The notes under the pieces: generated by a model
Told to the model about the DNA's origin: nothing
The model's database searches: none
The model's input: only the letters and a program-made list of their open reading frames with translations
Part shown: positions 1-9,823 of the stretch, in pieces
Layout: each line of letters starts with the position of its first letter
How positions within the stretch are numbered: position 1 is the first letter of the stretch
Assembly (NCBI GenBank): GCA_002717225.1
Contig: PBDG01000022.1
Location: forward strand, 5,649 to 47,433
Direction of reading: 5' to 3'
Origin: Rhodospirillaceae bacterium
GTDB lineage: Bacteria; Pseudomonadota; Alphaproteobacteria; UBA828
DNA length: 41,785 nucleotides
Translations under genes and position numbers: made by a program

Positions 1-1
1 C

Positions 2-817
2 CTAGATCTTACCTTTGGCGGAACCCGATTGAAAAATTGGATTGCTCGCGCCGAAGGCTTCGATCGCCGTTCCAGTGACAGCGGAGGAGCGCTGTGAAGC
101 AAGGAAGAGTGCCAGTTCAGCGATTTCCCCCGGGGCCATAAGATTGGCGTCCTGGGCGCGCCCCCTATGGTCAAAGGCATGGCGGAAGCCCTCCGTATCA
201 GTCGCGCCAGGGCAGATGCAGTTCACGTCGATACCGTGCCGTTTTACCTCAGCGGCGGTACTTTGAGTAAGGTTGATCAGCCCGGCCTTCGCTGCGCGAT
301 AGGCTGAGCGCCCGGCGCCACCACGCGTTCCTCCGACACTCGACATATTGACGATCTTGCCCGCGCCACGCGCGATCATATGGGGCAGCACCGCCCGGCT
401 CAGCATCGCCGGAGCCACGAGATTGACTTTGATGACCTGCTGCCAGAGGGTCGGATCAAATTCAGCTAGATCGAAGGAATCATGGATAATCGCAGCATTG
501 TTGATTAAGACGTCGATGCGGCCGAAAGCCTCCATCGAGGTATCCGCTATACGCATGGGACTCTCGTCCATGGCGAGGTCTGTAATGAGTTTGACCGCGC
601 GAACGCCCGCACCTTCAATCTCGGTGCTCAGACGATCGAGCTCCGCTTCGTCGCGGCCAGATATCAGAATATTCGCGCCTTCCCTGGCAAAGGCAAGCGC
701 AGTGGCGCGGCCGATGCCCTTGGTCGCGCCGGTGACAATGACTGCCTGATCCAAGAATTCCAGTGTTTGTCGCGCATCGCTCACAGCTTTCGATACTAGA
801 CGGAGTCTTTCACCCAC
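2..817 (-). CDS. SDR-family NAD(P)-dependent oxidoreductase
   Basis: This is a classical short-chain dehydrogenase/reductase that probably acts on a small carbonyl or alcohol substrate in the cytoplasm; the substrate cannot be read from the sequence. The Rossmann nucleotide motif TGATKGIG lies near residue 30, NNAAI follows, and the catalytic Ser plus YRAAK (YxxxK) come later. The segment PGATDTEGF after the active site is typical of the family. The 271-residue frame opens with a GTG inside trxA (22-base overlap). A TTG just before DQAVIVTG would give a start closer to the family norm, so the N-terminus is uncertain. It is the last gene of the trxA end of the minus-strand series, and its stop codon lies at the window edge. 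The family is secure; the function is unknown. Confidence 0.85.
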   Translation of the reverse strand: MGERLRLVSKAVSDARQTLEFLDQAVIVTGATKGIGRATALAFAREGANILISGRDEAELDRLSTEIEGAGVRAVKLITDLAMDESPMRIADTSMEAFGRIDVLINNAAIIHDSFDLAEFDPTLWQQVIKVNLVAPAMLSRAVLPHMIARGAGKIVNMSSVGGTRGGAGRSAYRAAKAGLINLTQSTAAEVKRHGIDVNCICPGATDTEGFRHAFDHRGRAQDANLMAPGEIAELALFLASQRSSAVTGTAIEAFGASNPIFQSGSAKGKI

Positions 818-1116
818 TCCGCCAATTTGGCCTTGGGTAACGCACCGACCTTCATCGACGAGACCTCACCATCCTTGAACAGGATCAGGGTAGGGATGCC
901 GCGAACGCCATATTTAGCGGGAGTCAAGGGATTGCTGTCAACATCCACCTTGGCAATAGTTATCGAGCCAAGCATCTCCTGGGATATCTCTTCCAACGCC
1001 GGTGCGATGGCCTTGCATGGACCGCACCACTCGGCCCAGAAATCGACCAGAACCGGCCCCGGCGCGTTGAGAACTTTTTCATCGAATTCAGCGTCGGTAA
1101 CGTTGGTAATGGTCAT
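796..1116 (-). CDS. trxA: Thioredoxin 1
   Basis: This is a 106-residue cytoplasmic thioredoxin that reduces protein disulfides and is recharged by thioredoxin reductase and NADPH. The redox motif WCGPC follows DFWAE near residue 30. The cis-proline segment [13 protein letters not shown] comes later, so the whole single-domain fold is present at the normal length. The ATG is preceded by a good Shine-Dalgarno sequence (AGGAGAG). It sits 53 bases downstream of addA and overlaps the SDR gene, consistent with an addB-addA-trxA transcription unit, an order I recall as common in alphaproteobacteria. Confidence 0.97.
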   Translation of the reverse strand: MTITNVTDAEFDEKVLNAPGPVLVDFWAEWCGPCKAIAPALEEISQEMLGSITIAKVDVDSNPLTPAKYGVRGIPTLILFKDGEVSSMKVGALPKAKLAEWVKDSV

Positions 1117-1169
1117 GATTCTCTCCTGCTAATGGGACGGAATCAATTTAGGTGCGGGTTAACAGAGCG

Positions 1170-4100
1170 TCAAGGCGCGTGCAGCTTTAACAAAGAATTC
1201 TGCAGCCAGATCAACTCCGGTCCATCGGTAAAGAGCAGCGCAGCACGAATTTCTCGCCCCGGGAAGATCGCCTGCAGCACCGCGTAGTAGCCAGCCATCT
1301 GCACAAGATAGGCTAATGGGATTTTCGAATCTACCGCCGATGCCGGGCAACCGGACTTGTAATCAGCCACCAGCACCTGATCCTCTGTGACCAGAAGGCG
1401 ATCCACTTGGCCAGAAACCACGGTCTCTCCCAGTACCGCGGCGAGCGGCACCTCGGCCCGACTGCCAGGGCCGAAAAGCGGCGCTGCCGCTGGCTCTTCG
1501 AGAACCGCTAATACTTCCGCCACGATCACCTTCTGCTCCTTTGCCGACAGGCCATGAACCGAGCGTGCGAGATAGCGTGACGCCGCGTCGGGCCGCTTCT
1601 CTGGGCTTAGTTCAGGAAGTGTTTCCAGAAGGCGATGTATAAGCCGTCCTCGCATAAAGGTACTAGCACCGTGCTCGTTAAGCGGCCCTCGCACCGGTGG
1701 CTCGATGCCAAACAGACGTGACGGCGCGATAGGATGCGACAACTTTTGCTCGGGCGAGGCCGGCTGTAGAAAATGGTCTGGCAAAGTTTCGGTTTGATCC
1801 CTTTCAGGTGGTGGTCCGGTTGTTGACACAGCTGAGGTTTGCAGGCATGACAACGCCCATGCTTGGCCCGACCAACCCTCTGCCCCGACAAAACTGAGTT
1901 CAAGCTCCTCAGCCTTGTCAAGCCGCGCTAAGCCTTCTTGGATCAACTCATACCAACAGCCATCCTGGGCCTCCTGAGCGCCATGCCAGCCGGAAATATA
2001 AAGCCGGTCCTCGGCACGGGTCATGGCGACGTAGAGTAGGCGACGATATTCTTCGAGATCTTGCGTACGAGAAGCATCACGCAAATCTCGGCTCAGCCGT
2101 TCTTCTCGCGCACGGCGGCCCGGCCAAAACGGTACGTCTCCCTTCGCCCAAAGTATTGCCCTACGATCGCCGGGGAGAGACATAGTATCTGGCATGAAAA
2201 CGATCGGCGCCTGAAGCCCCTTGGCACCGTGAACGGTCATTATTTGTACTTCGTCCCGAGCCCGTTCTGGATCACGCTTGAGTTCCGTCTTGGCAGCACG
2301 CAACCAATGAAGGAAGCCCTGTAACGATGGTGGATGTTGGTGCTCATAGGAAAGAGCGGCGGAAAGAAATTCGTCGATCGGGTCAGCCGCCTCCATGCCA
2401 AGGCGTTGAAGTAATTGCTGGCGCCCACCACCCGCACCGAGAAATTCATTATAGAACTCGAAAGGCGGTTTGTAATCAGCGATGGTGAGAAGTGCGCTCA
2501 AGGTCTCATGGGCGCGGGAAAAATCGATGTTTTCATCCCGTCGGGCGTTGAGCGTTTGCCATAGGCTGGAATGTGCGCGCTTATGGGCAAGTTCGAACAG
2601 ACGATCCTCGCTGAAGCCAATGAACGGCCCCTTGAGCAAACAAGCTAGGGTGAGGTCATCTCCAGGCAAGAGTACAAAATCGCCCAGAGCCATCAAGTCC
2701 ATCACCGCCAGCTGTTCAGTCAGATTCATGCGGTCGACCCCAGCGACCTCGACACGGCGAGTCTTAAGGGCACGCACCAGAGTAGCTGCAAAACTGCCGC
2801 GCTGACGTACCAGAATCATAATATCGCCGGCTCGGATAGGACGACCTTTAGATTCAAGCCAGCCATCCGAGCTCGGTCCCGGAGTACCGTTCAGCCAGTC
2901 AGAAATCTTTTTGGCGATGGCGCCAGCAAGTCGGTGCGCCGGGTCATCGCCGCCACGACGCGCCATCGGCGGACTCCAGGGTGCGTCTTTGGGTGTTTCA
3001 CAAAGTACCGCGGCCGGCCAAAGTTCGACCCGCCCACCCTGACCAACCCGCACCGCCTGGTGATGAAGCTGCTGCCCGGGCTGTACCACCCCGGCTTGGG
3101 CCTGCGGCAAGGCAAACACCGCATCTACAGCATCAAGCACCGCTGCCGTTGAGCGAAACGAACGCTCTAACGGTACTTCGCGCCATTGATGGCGCGCTCC
3201 TTCAACACGCTGCTGGAATTTTTCACGGGTTTCCAGCAGAGCCGGGGGGTCGGCGCCCTGAAAACTGAAGATAGACTGTTTTTCATCTCCGACGGAAAAT
3301 ATCGTCCGCACCGTCGTCCGGCGATCCTCATGGGAGCTCTCGCCGACAAAAAATTCCTCCGACAGAGCATCGATTACGGCCCATTGTGCGGGGCTAGTAT
3401 CCTGTGATTCATCTACTAATATGTGATCAAGCCCGCCATCTAGCTTGAAAAGCACCCAAGGAGCAATATCCGGCGCGGCCAGAAGCTTGCGCGTCTCCAT
3501 GATCTGATCGTCATAGTCAAGCATAGCGCGAACGATTTTCTCATCACGGTAATTGTCAAGTAGCCTTACGCCGAAGTGAATCAGAGCAGCGCTATTTTCA
3601 GCTACCGCCAGGGCTTTTAGTCGTTCCTGAAAAGCAAGCAGGCGGGACTGCTCCTTGGTCAGAATATCAATCATATTAGGGGTCAACTTCAGAACGGATT
3701 TGGTTGCGAGTCGAGCAAGAGGTCCGCCATCCTTACGGAGAAACGCGCGACAATATACGCCAAACCCAATCAAGCGAGCGGGCTCGTCGACGGCCAACCA
3801 GTCGGAAATAATACCGGAGCGTTCGAAATCGGTCTTGGAGCCGTCCATCAACGCCGCAGCAGCCATGACAAGCCCCTCACGATCAAATACACCCTCAGCA
3901 CAAGCTGCCTTGAGCAACGTTTCTTCGCTCACGCCGCAATCGACGCTGAGAAGTCGAGCTGCAGCAGCCGCTAGGCCTTCACTACCTGAGCGCTCCTCGA
4001 GCGCTCCCTGTAGCCTAGCTCGAGCGCTGGTCCATTCGTTTATCAGATCGGCGAATTTGTCCTCACCCAATTGCGCCGTGATGGCGTAGAGCGCCCTAGC

Positions 4101-4607
4101 GAGGACCTCGTCCGCGCCGTAGCGGGCATGACCAAAGGTTCGGTTCTGCGCTTCCTTGAGGAGCTTGCTCTGGGTGCGTTCATCAGCTACGGCGAAGTGA
4201 GGCGCAATACCGGCTTCCACGGGGAACCGACGCAATAGAGACTGACAAAAAGCATGAATAGTGAGGATCTTCATGCCACCCGGCGTATCCAGCACCTCCG
4301 CGAACAGGCTGCGGGCGCGTCGAATTTCCGCATCCTCCGGTGCACGGGCAAGCAGCAATTGCAGCGCTTCATCAAGAACGGTGTCATCTGCAGTGATCCA
4401 GTCACCGAGTGTGTTGGAAATGCGGATCGACATCTCCGCTGCCGCCGCGCGAGTAAAAGTGAGGCAGAGGATGCGCTCTGGCTCGGTGCCGTTTAGGAGG
4501 AGTCGCAGCACCCGGTCGGTCAGCACCTTGGTCTTGCCGGTTCCGGCCGAAGCGGTAACCCAAACGGAAGCTTGGGGATCGGCTGCGTCATGTTGCGGAT
4601 TTCTCAT
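1170..4607 (-). CDS. addA: Double-strand break repair helicase/nuclease subunit AddA
   Basis: AddA is the UvrD-like helicase and nuclease subunit of AddAB, which resects double-strand breaks and loads RecA, replacing RecBCD. Visible motifs in order are: Walker A ASAGTGKT near residue 20; the Walker B type motif DESQDTSPAQW; GDEKQSIFSFQGADP; the FRST motif; TVHGAKGLQAPIVF; YVAMTRAEDRLY; and a C-terminal nuclease motif VADYKSG about 60 residues from the end. The ORF track starts at 4637, but the ATG at 4607 makes an ATGA overlap with the addB stop and begins just before the helicase domain, giving 1145 residues. That start fits the family and implies translational coupling to addB. Confidence 0.95.
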   Translation of the reverse strand: MRNPQHDAADPQASVWVTASAGTGKTKVLTDRVLRLLLNGTEPERILCLTFTRAAAAEMSIRISNTLGDWITADDTVLDEALQLLLARAPEDAEIRRARSLFAEVLDTPGGMKILTIHAFCQSLLRRFPVEAGIAPHFAVADERTQSKLLKEAQNRTFGHARYGADEVLARALYAITAQLGEDKFADLINEWTSARARLQGALEERSGSEGLAAAAARLLSVDCGVSEETLLKAACAEGVFDREGLVMAAAALMDGSKTDFERSGIISDWLAVDEPARLIGFGVYCRAFLRKDGGPLARLATKSVLKLTPNMIDILTKEQSRLLAFQERLKALAVAENSAALIHFGVRLLDNYRDEKIVRAMLDYDDQIMETRKLLAAPDIAPWVLFKLDGGLDHILVDESQDTSPAQWAVIDALSEEFFVGESSHEDRRTTVRTIFSVGDEKQSIFSFQGADPPALLETREKFQQRVEGARHQWREVPLERSFRSTAAVLDAVDAVFALPQAQAGVVQPGQQLHHQAVRVGQGGRVELWPAAVLCETPKDAPWSPPMARRGGDDPAHRLAGAIAKKISDWLNGTPGPSSDGWLESKGRPIRAGDIMILVRQRGSFAATLVRALKTRRVEVAGVDRMNLTEQLAVMDLMALGDFVLLPGDDLTLACLLKGPFIGFSEDRLFELAHKRAHSSLWQTLNARRDENIDFSRAHETLSALLTIADYKPPFEFYNEFLGAGGGRQQLLQRLGMEAADPIDEFLSAALSYEHQHPPSLQGFLHWLRAAKTELKRDPERARDEVQIMTVHGAKGLQAPIVFMPDTMSLPGDRRAILWAKGDVPFWPGRRAREERLSRDLRDASRTQDLEEYRRLLYVAMTRAEDRLYISGWHGAQEAQDGCWYELIQEGLARLDKAEELELSFVGAEGWSGQAWALSCLQTSAVSTTGPPPERDQTETLPDHFLQPASPEQKLSHPIAPSRLFGIEPPVRGPLNEHGASTFMRGRLIHRLLETLPELSPEKRPDAASRYLARSVHGLSAKEQKVIVAEVLAVLEEPAAAPLFGPGSRAEVPLAAVLGETVVSGQVDRLLVTEDQVLVADYKSGCPASAVDSKIPLAYLVQMAGYYAVLQAIFPGREIRAALLFTDGPELIWLQNSLLKLHAP

Positions 4608-7567
4608 TCGCCGTCTCCGGCGTAGCCAAACAACCATTCTTGAACACGCTCGAGATGTTCGTATTCATTCCAGGCAGGCATGGCTTCCGGGCGCGGCAAC
4701 GGGTGATAGGGTGTTGCTGGGTCGTCGAATTTCATGATCAACTTTTCAAGGCCCCGACGCGCCGAGTCGGTTAGCTCCCCCACTTTCTGTTTAAGGGGCT
4801 TTTGCTCGCCTGGCGGCTCGCTGCCAGTAAGCCTCCAATAGGCGAGCTCCATCACCTCTTCTGCAGGAACGCCAATGAATCCGCCAGCTTCGGCGATCAA
4901 CGCCTCCAGGGGAAGCTGCGGTCGGCGGCCAGCGACCACCTTTGATTCACTCGGCACCGTACCAGTTTTGTAATCGATGATTACTAGACCACCCTCCTTG
5001 AGGCGGTCGATGCGATCGGCCTTCGCCTTCAAAATAAATGGCCCTGCCCTACCATCGAGCACTAACTCACCACTGACTTCGGAAGCGAGCGGTGCGGCGC
5101 ATTTGCGCCAAGCGATTTCATTGTCTACGAACCAGTGGGCGATTCGCTCAAAGCGCGGCCACCAGAAGGCCATCACTCCGGGCATACGTTTATAGCGCGC
5201 GAATTCCTGGCGTCCGAGAGCAATAAGTTGGGGCAGTGCGCCCTTCGGCGGCTCATTTCCTAATTCGGTGATGAACCGGTCAAGGATATGGTGGATGATC
5301 GCGCCCTTGTCAGCAGAGCTAGGATCTACATCTATCTCCTCCAAGGTCCGCAAGCCGAGAATATGGCGGGCATAGATAGCATAAGGGTCGGTCAGCCAGG
5401 TTTCGACCTGGGTAACGGATAGTTGGCGTGGGCGGGCCGAAATTGGTGGACGCGGCGCCGGGGGCTCGGCCGGGCCCGGAAGCGCATTCGGAGCGTCAAG
5501 AAGTTCCTGCCAACGGAACCAAACATCGGAATCCAATGCGAGTTGCTCATCCAGCCGCTCCGGCGCCAATACCGCCTTAAGGCGAGTGAGCCAGCGCGAT
5601 GGTACTGTGGGTGCGCCTTCGACCTGTCGGGCGCGGGTCAGCATAACTTCGGTCGCACCGAAGCATTGCGTGAAATCATGAGCTGAAAGGCCTATGCGCC
5701 TCTCATGGGGCGGTAGGCCGAACTCAACGCGCATCGCCTGACTCATCCAAGGATCAACGTCGGGTTCGGATGGCCAGCTTCCTTCGTTGAGGCTGCCCAA
5801 AATCATCACATCGGCGCGCTGCAGACGGGCTTCAAGTGGGCCCCAAATAAAAAGGCGTGGATGGCCGCCATAACGCGGACGAACAGTACGACCCTCCATG
5901 AGAACATCAAGCAGAGCGGGATATTTTCGCCCCGAAAAGCTCGGCGCATGGGGTGCATACTCAGCCAGCTCCGCCATGAACATTGAAGCCGCCTCGCCAG
6001 CCTCTCCCGCCCATACGCATTCGGCACCGGGTTCGCTATCGTGCGCAGCGAGCCATTCAGCGAATTCGATATGTGCGCACACTAAAGGCGCCAGTTCGGT
6101 TTGCTCCTGGGTCAGCGCCATAAAGGTTGCTGCCGCCTCAACAATAGCGCCAAGCCAGTCTGCTGCCTGGTCCTCTCCCTGCACCCGCAGCGCGTGTACG
6201 ATGCCCTCAAGGCCGGGTTCAGGCCTAGTGCCACGCAGCACCGTGCGCTCCACCACGCGCACCATACGACGGAAGTACTCCGGCGCTATTCCGCCTGCCG
6301 CCATTGGATGCTTAAGCGCAGCGAGAAAGGGAACGGGTGCCGCGCGCTCGGCAGCGAACCGCGCAGAAAGTCGCAGAAACACGCCGGGCATCGTCTTTGC
6401 CAGCGATGTTCCAGCAGAATCGTCAATCTCGATTCGCCAGCGCTTGAGCTCTGATGCGACGCGACGTGCGAGACCGCGATCCGCCGTCACGAGTGCCGCT
6501 GTCCTACCGTCCTGCCGCAAACTTGCACGCAAACGAAGCGCAATCGCACCCGCCTCTGCACCAGAAGTGGCACATTCTAGTATAGTAAGATTTTCTAGTG
6601 CCCTAGGGTCGACCGACGGCATGTTACGCCAGCAGCCAACCGTCTCCGCCGGATACATCGCCTGCGCAATTAGTGTTATGCGGGATTGAGAGCCAGTAGG
6701 AGTGCCCAGCGCAGGCCAAGGTAGCACGTCACTCCGCGCCGCGCCGATCCTAGCGAGCAATTGCTTCAGGCCGAATTGCGGGTGACTCGGCCCGAGGGCC
6801 CGCCAACTCTCTTCGGCGAGCTTCTTGTCGAGGCCAGGGAGAATGACGCAACCCTCTGGAAGCCGCGCAATCACTGCTAACAAATCCGCCGTGGCAGGGA
6901 GGCTACCGGTCGAGCCAGCGGCAATCACCGGATTAATGGGGGCGGCCTCGCGCCACTCCTCCGCCAAGTCTTCAAGCACCGCGTTACGCCGCGCCGCAGC
7001 ATCGAGCGCGCCGTTTTTAGCAAGAATAGCCGGCCAGTGTTCAACAAGAATTTTGAGAAAATCGAGCACCTTCTGCCAATGAACAGCATGCCGTTCCGGC
7101 GCCAGCTTGTCGAGGTCAGCGAGATCTAGTCGCTCGCTACCCGCCTGGTCGAGAAGTGTGCCAAGCTCTTCGGCGAGACGCATGGCCTGATCGATATGAC
7201 CGTCTGGTTCAACCGCGAGAATCAACTTAGCGAGCAGGAACTGTCGGTGAAGCGGCGCCAAAGCCGGTGGCAGCTCGCCATCTTCTGCCAATCCGGTGGG
7301 CCCGGCTTCGTCCTCGTCGAGATCGCCAATCGGCCGAATGCGCGGCAACAGCATAGCGCCGGAATCAGACTGCCTCAGAAACGCCTCGCTTAAAGCCCGA
7401 CAGGCGCGCCGGGTGGGCAGTAGAATGGTTAACCGGCTAAGAGCCAAAGGGTCTTCCCCAACTCCGTCGAATATCCCGCTATGGAGAACACCATCGACCA
7501 ACGCATCAGCAAAAGGGAACTCGGGCCCGATCGTAAAGATCCGAGGCTCGAGCCGTAGCTCTTTCAC
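4604..7567 (-). CDS. addB: Double-strand break repair protein AddB
   Basis: AddB is the partner of AddA. It has an inactive helicase-like N-terminus and a C-terminal PD-(D/E)XK nuclease that cuts the opposite strand. The N-terminal part has LLPTRRACRAL where Walker A would lie, so no intact ATP site is visible. The nuclease motif VIIDYKTG lies near residue 867, followed by RRPQLPLEALIA. I see no cysteine set around DPYAIYARHILGL, so the iron-sulfur cluster known from Bacillus AddB is probably absent. The track start at 7639 runs into murU. The GTG at 7567 forms a GTGA overlap with the murU stop and has GGAG upstream, giving 987 residues. Confidence 0.93.
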   Translation of the reverse strand: MKELRLEPRIFTIGPEFPFADALVDGVLHSGIFDGVGEDPLALSRLTILLPTRRACRALSEAFLRQSDSGAMLLPRIRPIGDLDEDEAGPTGLAEDGELPPALAPLHRQFLLAKLILAVEPDGHIDQAMRLAEELGTLLDQAGSERLDLADLDKLAPERHAVHWQKVLDFLKILVEHWPAILAKNGALDAAARRNAVLEDLAEEWREAAPINPVIAAGSTGSLPATADLLAVIARLPEGCVILPGLDKKLAEESWRALGPSHPQFGLKQLLARIGAARSDVLPWPALGTPTGSQSRITLIAQAMYPAETVGCWRNMPSVDPRALENLTILECATSGAEAGAIALRLRASLRQDGRTAALVTADRGLARRVASELKRWRIEIDDSAGTSLAKTMPGVFLRLSARFAAERAAPVPFLAALKHPMAAGGIAPEYFRRMVRVVERTVLRGTRPEPGLEGIVHALRVQGEDQAADWLGAIVEAAATFMALTQEQTELAPLVCAHIEFAEWLAAHDSEPGAECVWAGEAGEAASMFMAELAEYAPHAPSFSGRKYPALLDVLMEGRTVRPRYGGHPRLFIWGPLEARLQRADVMILGSLNEGSWPSEPDVDPWMSQAMRVEFGLPPHERRIGLSAHDFTQCFGATEVMLTRARQVEGAPTVPSRWLTRLKAVLAPERLDEQLALDSDVWFRWQELLDAPNALPGPAEPPAPRPPISARPRQLSVTQVETWLTDPYAIYARHILGLRTLEEIDVDPSSADKGAIIHHILDRFITELGNEPPKGALPQLIALGRQEFARYKRMPGVMAFWWPRFERIAHWFVDNEIAWRKCAAPLASEVSGELVLDGRAGPFILKAKADRIDRLKEGGLVIIDYKTGTVPSESKVVAGRRPQLPLEALIAEAGGFIGVPAEEVMELAYWRLTGSEPPGEQKPLKQKVGELTDSARRGLEKLIMKFDDPATPYHPLPRPEAMPAWNEYEHLERVQEWLFGYAGDGE

Positions 7568-8295
7568 CTGCCTATCTCCAGTCTTAGTCGACGTTCTGCC
7601 TCCGCAAGGGCCTCGGGCGTGCCGACATGATACCACCAACTGTCGTGCTCGACCGCAAATAGTCGGTCGTTCTCTGCTGCTTCGTCATAATGGCGATTGA
7701 GCGAGTAGGAGCCGGCAGGAGCGCCCGTGAACAGGCGCGGATGGAGCATTTGCACACCACAAAAGATATGCGCGTCTGTAATACCGTGAGCGCGCTCCGG
7801 GCGACCATCCGCACCAAAGCGGAAATCACCGCCGCCAGTATGACCGATCGCACGCGCTTTGGGGCAAAGGAGAAGCAACGCATCCATGCGTATATCATCC
7901 CATGCCGCGGAGAGCCGAGCCAAGGCCCGCACGCCATCCTGTAAAACTGTATCACTGTTCTGTACGAAAAACGGCTTCTGGCCTAAATAAGGCAATGCCT
8001 GAGCTACGCCACCACCGGTATCCATCAGAACATCTTCCGGCGACATCTGGATTGAGAGTTCTGGGTGACGCGCGGCATAGTTCGTCACATGAGTTGTCAA
8101 TAGATCGGCAAGATAGTGGCTATTGACCAACATCGATCGCACTCCGAAATCAGCCAAGTTGTCGAGGGCGTGATCAATCAGCGGTTTGCCCGCACATGGT
8201 ATTAGCGGCTTGGGGAGCGCGGAATTGGCAGCGCGTATACGCTTCCCCAGTCCAGCAGCAAGCACCATGGCATGGCTTGGCTTAGCGTCGGTCAC
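7564..8295 (-). CDS. murU: Sugar-1-phosphate nucleotidyltransferase, probable N-acetylmuramate-1-phosphate uridylyltransferase MurU
   Basis: This 243-residue enzyme has the nucleotidyltransferase signature VLAAGLGKRIR near residue 11, then PKPLIPCAGKPLIDHAL, and acidic metal-binding motifs (QNSDTVL). The short length without extra C-terminal domains fits MurU, which makes UDP-MurNAc from MurNAc-1-phosphate in the peptidoglycan recycling bypass, better than GlmU or RfbA. The kinase AmgK, which makes the substrate, is directly upstream with a GTGA stop-start overlap, and that context is the main reason for this call. It starts with GTG. A mannose-1-phosphate guanylyltransferase-like activity cannot be excluded from motifs alone. 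Confidence 0.8.
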   Translation of the reverse strand: MTDAKPSHAMVLAAGLGKRIRAANSALPKPLIPCAGKPLIDHALDNLADFGVRSMLVNSHYLADLLTTHVTNYAARHPELSIQMSPEDVLMDTGGGVAQALPYLGQKPFFVQNSDTVLQDGVRALARLSAAWDDIRMDALLLLCPKARAIGHTGGGDFRFGADGRPERAHGITDAHIFCGVQMLHPRLFTGAPAGSYSLNRHYDEAAENDRLFAVEHDSWWYHVGTPEALAEAERRLRLEIGR

Positions 8296-9272
8296 GGCGC
8301 AACCCTCCTTCGATCCGGCGGGACATGGCGCTCAAGCCACTCGTTAACCGGCGCAAGAACTGGATGGGCAAGATCAGCTTCGATATGGCGCCAAACCCGA
8401 GGCAGATATTTGAGATAACCCGGCTTGTCATCGCACTGAGCGAGGCGCACAAAAACGCCTGCGATACGGAGATTGCGATGCGCGCCCAGAATGGCATAGG
8501 CAGCACTAAATGCCTCGGCTTCAATAGCGGGATAAGCCTTCGCAAAGCGAGCAATCATGTTAGCTTCCAATCCTTCCGGAAGGTCGCGACGCACATCCTT
8601 AAGGAGCGATACGAGATCGTAGGGTAGCGGCGCGATAACAGCATCCTGAAAATCGAGCAAGCCTACTTTCGCAATACCGTCTCGTTCCTCCAACCACATC
8701 AGATTGGAGGCATGAAAATCGCGCAGGGCGAGGCATGATGGTACCGTTAGCGCAAGGTCATGAGCTTCGCGCCAGGCTGCGACCCAGCTTTCCACTTCCG
8801 TTGTCAAATCCGTACAATCCTCCGACGGCCACCATTCGGCGAACAGCCGAATTTCCCGAGCGAGATAATCTTGGTCCATAACTGAAAAACCGTCACTGAC
8901 CGGGGCATGACCAAGTGCCGCGAGAAGGTCAACCGCCAAACCATAGAGCAACCCTTCGTCCGGACCGGTACCTGCGTCAAGGCAATAGGTAAAAGTGAGA
9001 TCTCCAAAATCCTCTAACAGCAGCAAGCGAAGAGCGGCATCTTCAGCGTAAATTTCTGGGACACTCAGACCTAGGGCTTTCAGTTGCCGGGCAGCAAAGC
9101 AGAAGGCAGTGACTTCTTTATGAGCCGAATCCATCAGAATGGCACTATCGGAATCCCGGCACAGGCGAAGATACCGGCGTCCAGACGCATCGTCGGCGAG
9201 CAGCATCCGCGTCGCACCGGACCAGCCCTCGACTGCGAGAAAGTGATCAATGCACTCTGCTCTCTCAGCCAT
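8292..9272 (-). CDS. amgK: Aminoglycoside-phosphotransferase-fold sugar kinase, probable AmgK
   Basis: This 326-residue kinase has the aminoglycoside phosphotransferase fold. The catalytic loop is LRDFHASNLMWL, and the metal-binding motif GLLDFQDAVIAPLPYDL follows, as in AmgK. AmgK phosphorylates MurNAc and GlcNAc at the anomeric position, and MurU then makes UDP-MurNAc, letting cells recycle cell-wall sugars and tolerate fosfomycin. The ATG start overlaps the tsaE stop by 8 bases, and its own stop overlaps the murU GTG, so the three genes are probably translated together. Its place between tsaE and murU matches an arrangement common in proteobacteria. No residues appear to be missing. Confidence 0.86.
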   Translation of the reverse strand: MAERAECIDHFLAVEGWSGATRMLLADDASGRRYLRLCRDSDSAILMDSAHKEVTAFCFAARQLKALGLSVPEIYAEDAALRLLLLEDFGDLTFTYCLDAGTGPDEGLLYGLAVDLLAALGHAPVSDGFSVMDQDYLAREIRLFAEWWPSEDCTDLTTEVESWVAAWREAHDLALTVPSCLALRDFHASNLMWLEERDGIAKVGLLDFQDAVIAPLPYDLVSLLKDVRRDLPEGLEANMIARFAKAYPAIEAEAFSAAYAILGAHRNLRIAGVFVRLAQCDDKPGYLKYLPRVWRHIEADLAHPVLAPVNEWLERHVPPDRRRVAP

Positions 9273-9756
9273 CGACTGCCATCAAGCCAACTAGAAGATC
9301 CGCCGAACGCGGCCCATGCGGTGTTAGGCTTGCACTCCGAGCTTCTTCTCCATCACCGGGATCAAGACGCAATTCGAGCCAGTCGAGCGGTTCATTGCCG
9401 GCCATTTTTTCCGGCCATTCGATGAGTGAAATCGCCGTTTCAAAAGCCTCTTCGATACCAAGTTCATAAATTTCTTCAGAATTTTGAAGCCGGTAAAGGT
9501 CAAAATGCCATATTGGCGCGCCGACACCTTCATAAGTTTGCACCAGAGTGAATGTGGGGCTCGGAACTTCCGTACTACCGAAACGGGCGCGGATAAATGC
9601 GCGGGCAAAGGTTGTCTTACCAGCGCCAAGCTCACCGGCCAGACCAACGATGTCCCCCACTGCTGCCAGTAATGCCAACCGCACAGCAAGTGCATCAGTG
9701 GCAAATTTATCGCCAAGGGTCATAACGAAGGGTTGGGACACGTCACGAAGCGGCAT
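9265..9756 (-). CDS. tsaE: tRNA threonylcarbamoyladenosine biosynthesis ATPase TsaE
   Basis: TsaE is the small ATPase that works with TsaB and TsaD to make the t6A modification at position 37 of ANN-decoding tRNAs. Walker A GELGAGKTTFAR is followed by SPTFTLVQTY, the family motif HFDLYRL, and LIEWPEKM, all at the expected spacing. The ORF track opens with a TTG at 9792; the ATG at 9756 gives a more typical protein of 163 residues, although no strong ribosome binding site is visible there. The next gene, amgK, overlaps it. The decayed histidine kinase remnant lies upstream, so its promoter or read-through from ahcY must cross that remnant. Confidence 0.93.
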   Translation of the reverse strand: MPLRDVSQPFVMTLGDKFATDALAVRLALLAAVGDIVGLAGELGAGKTTFARAFIRARFGSTEVPSPTFTLVQTYEGVGAPIWHFDLYRLQNSEEIYELGIEEAFETAISLIEWPEKMAGNEPLDWLELRLDPGDGEEARSASLTPHGPRSADLLVGLMAVDG

Positions 9757-9823
9757 GGTGTAATCTATATCGCATCGCAGCACAGAGCCCAAAACACCTT
9801 TGAAACGCTGTCTCTTGCGGCAC

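Noticed and set aside
4608-4637. Longer addA start of the ORF track
   Set aside because: Would add an Arg-rich decapeptide and lies inside addB; the ATGA overlap at 4607 is the better start.
5898-6689. 263-residue plus-strand ORF
   Set aside because: Antisense to addB; low-complexity Ser/Arg/Ala composition typical of a shadow frame, no recognisable motif.
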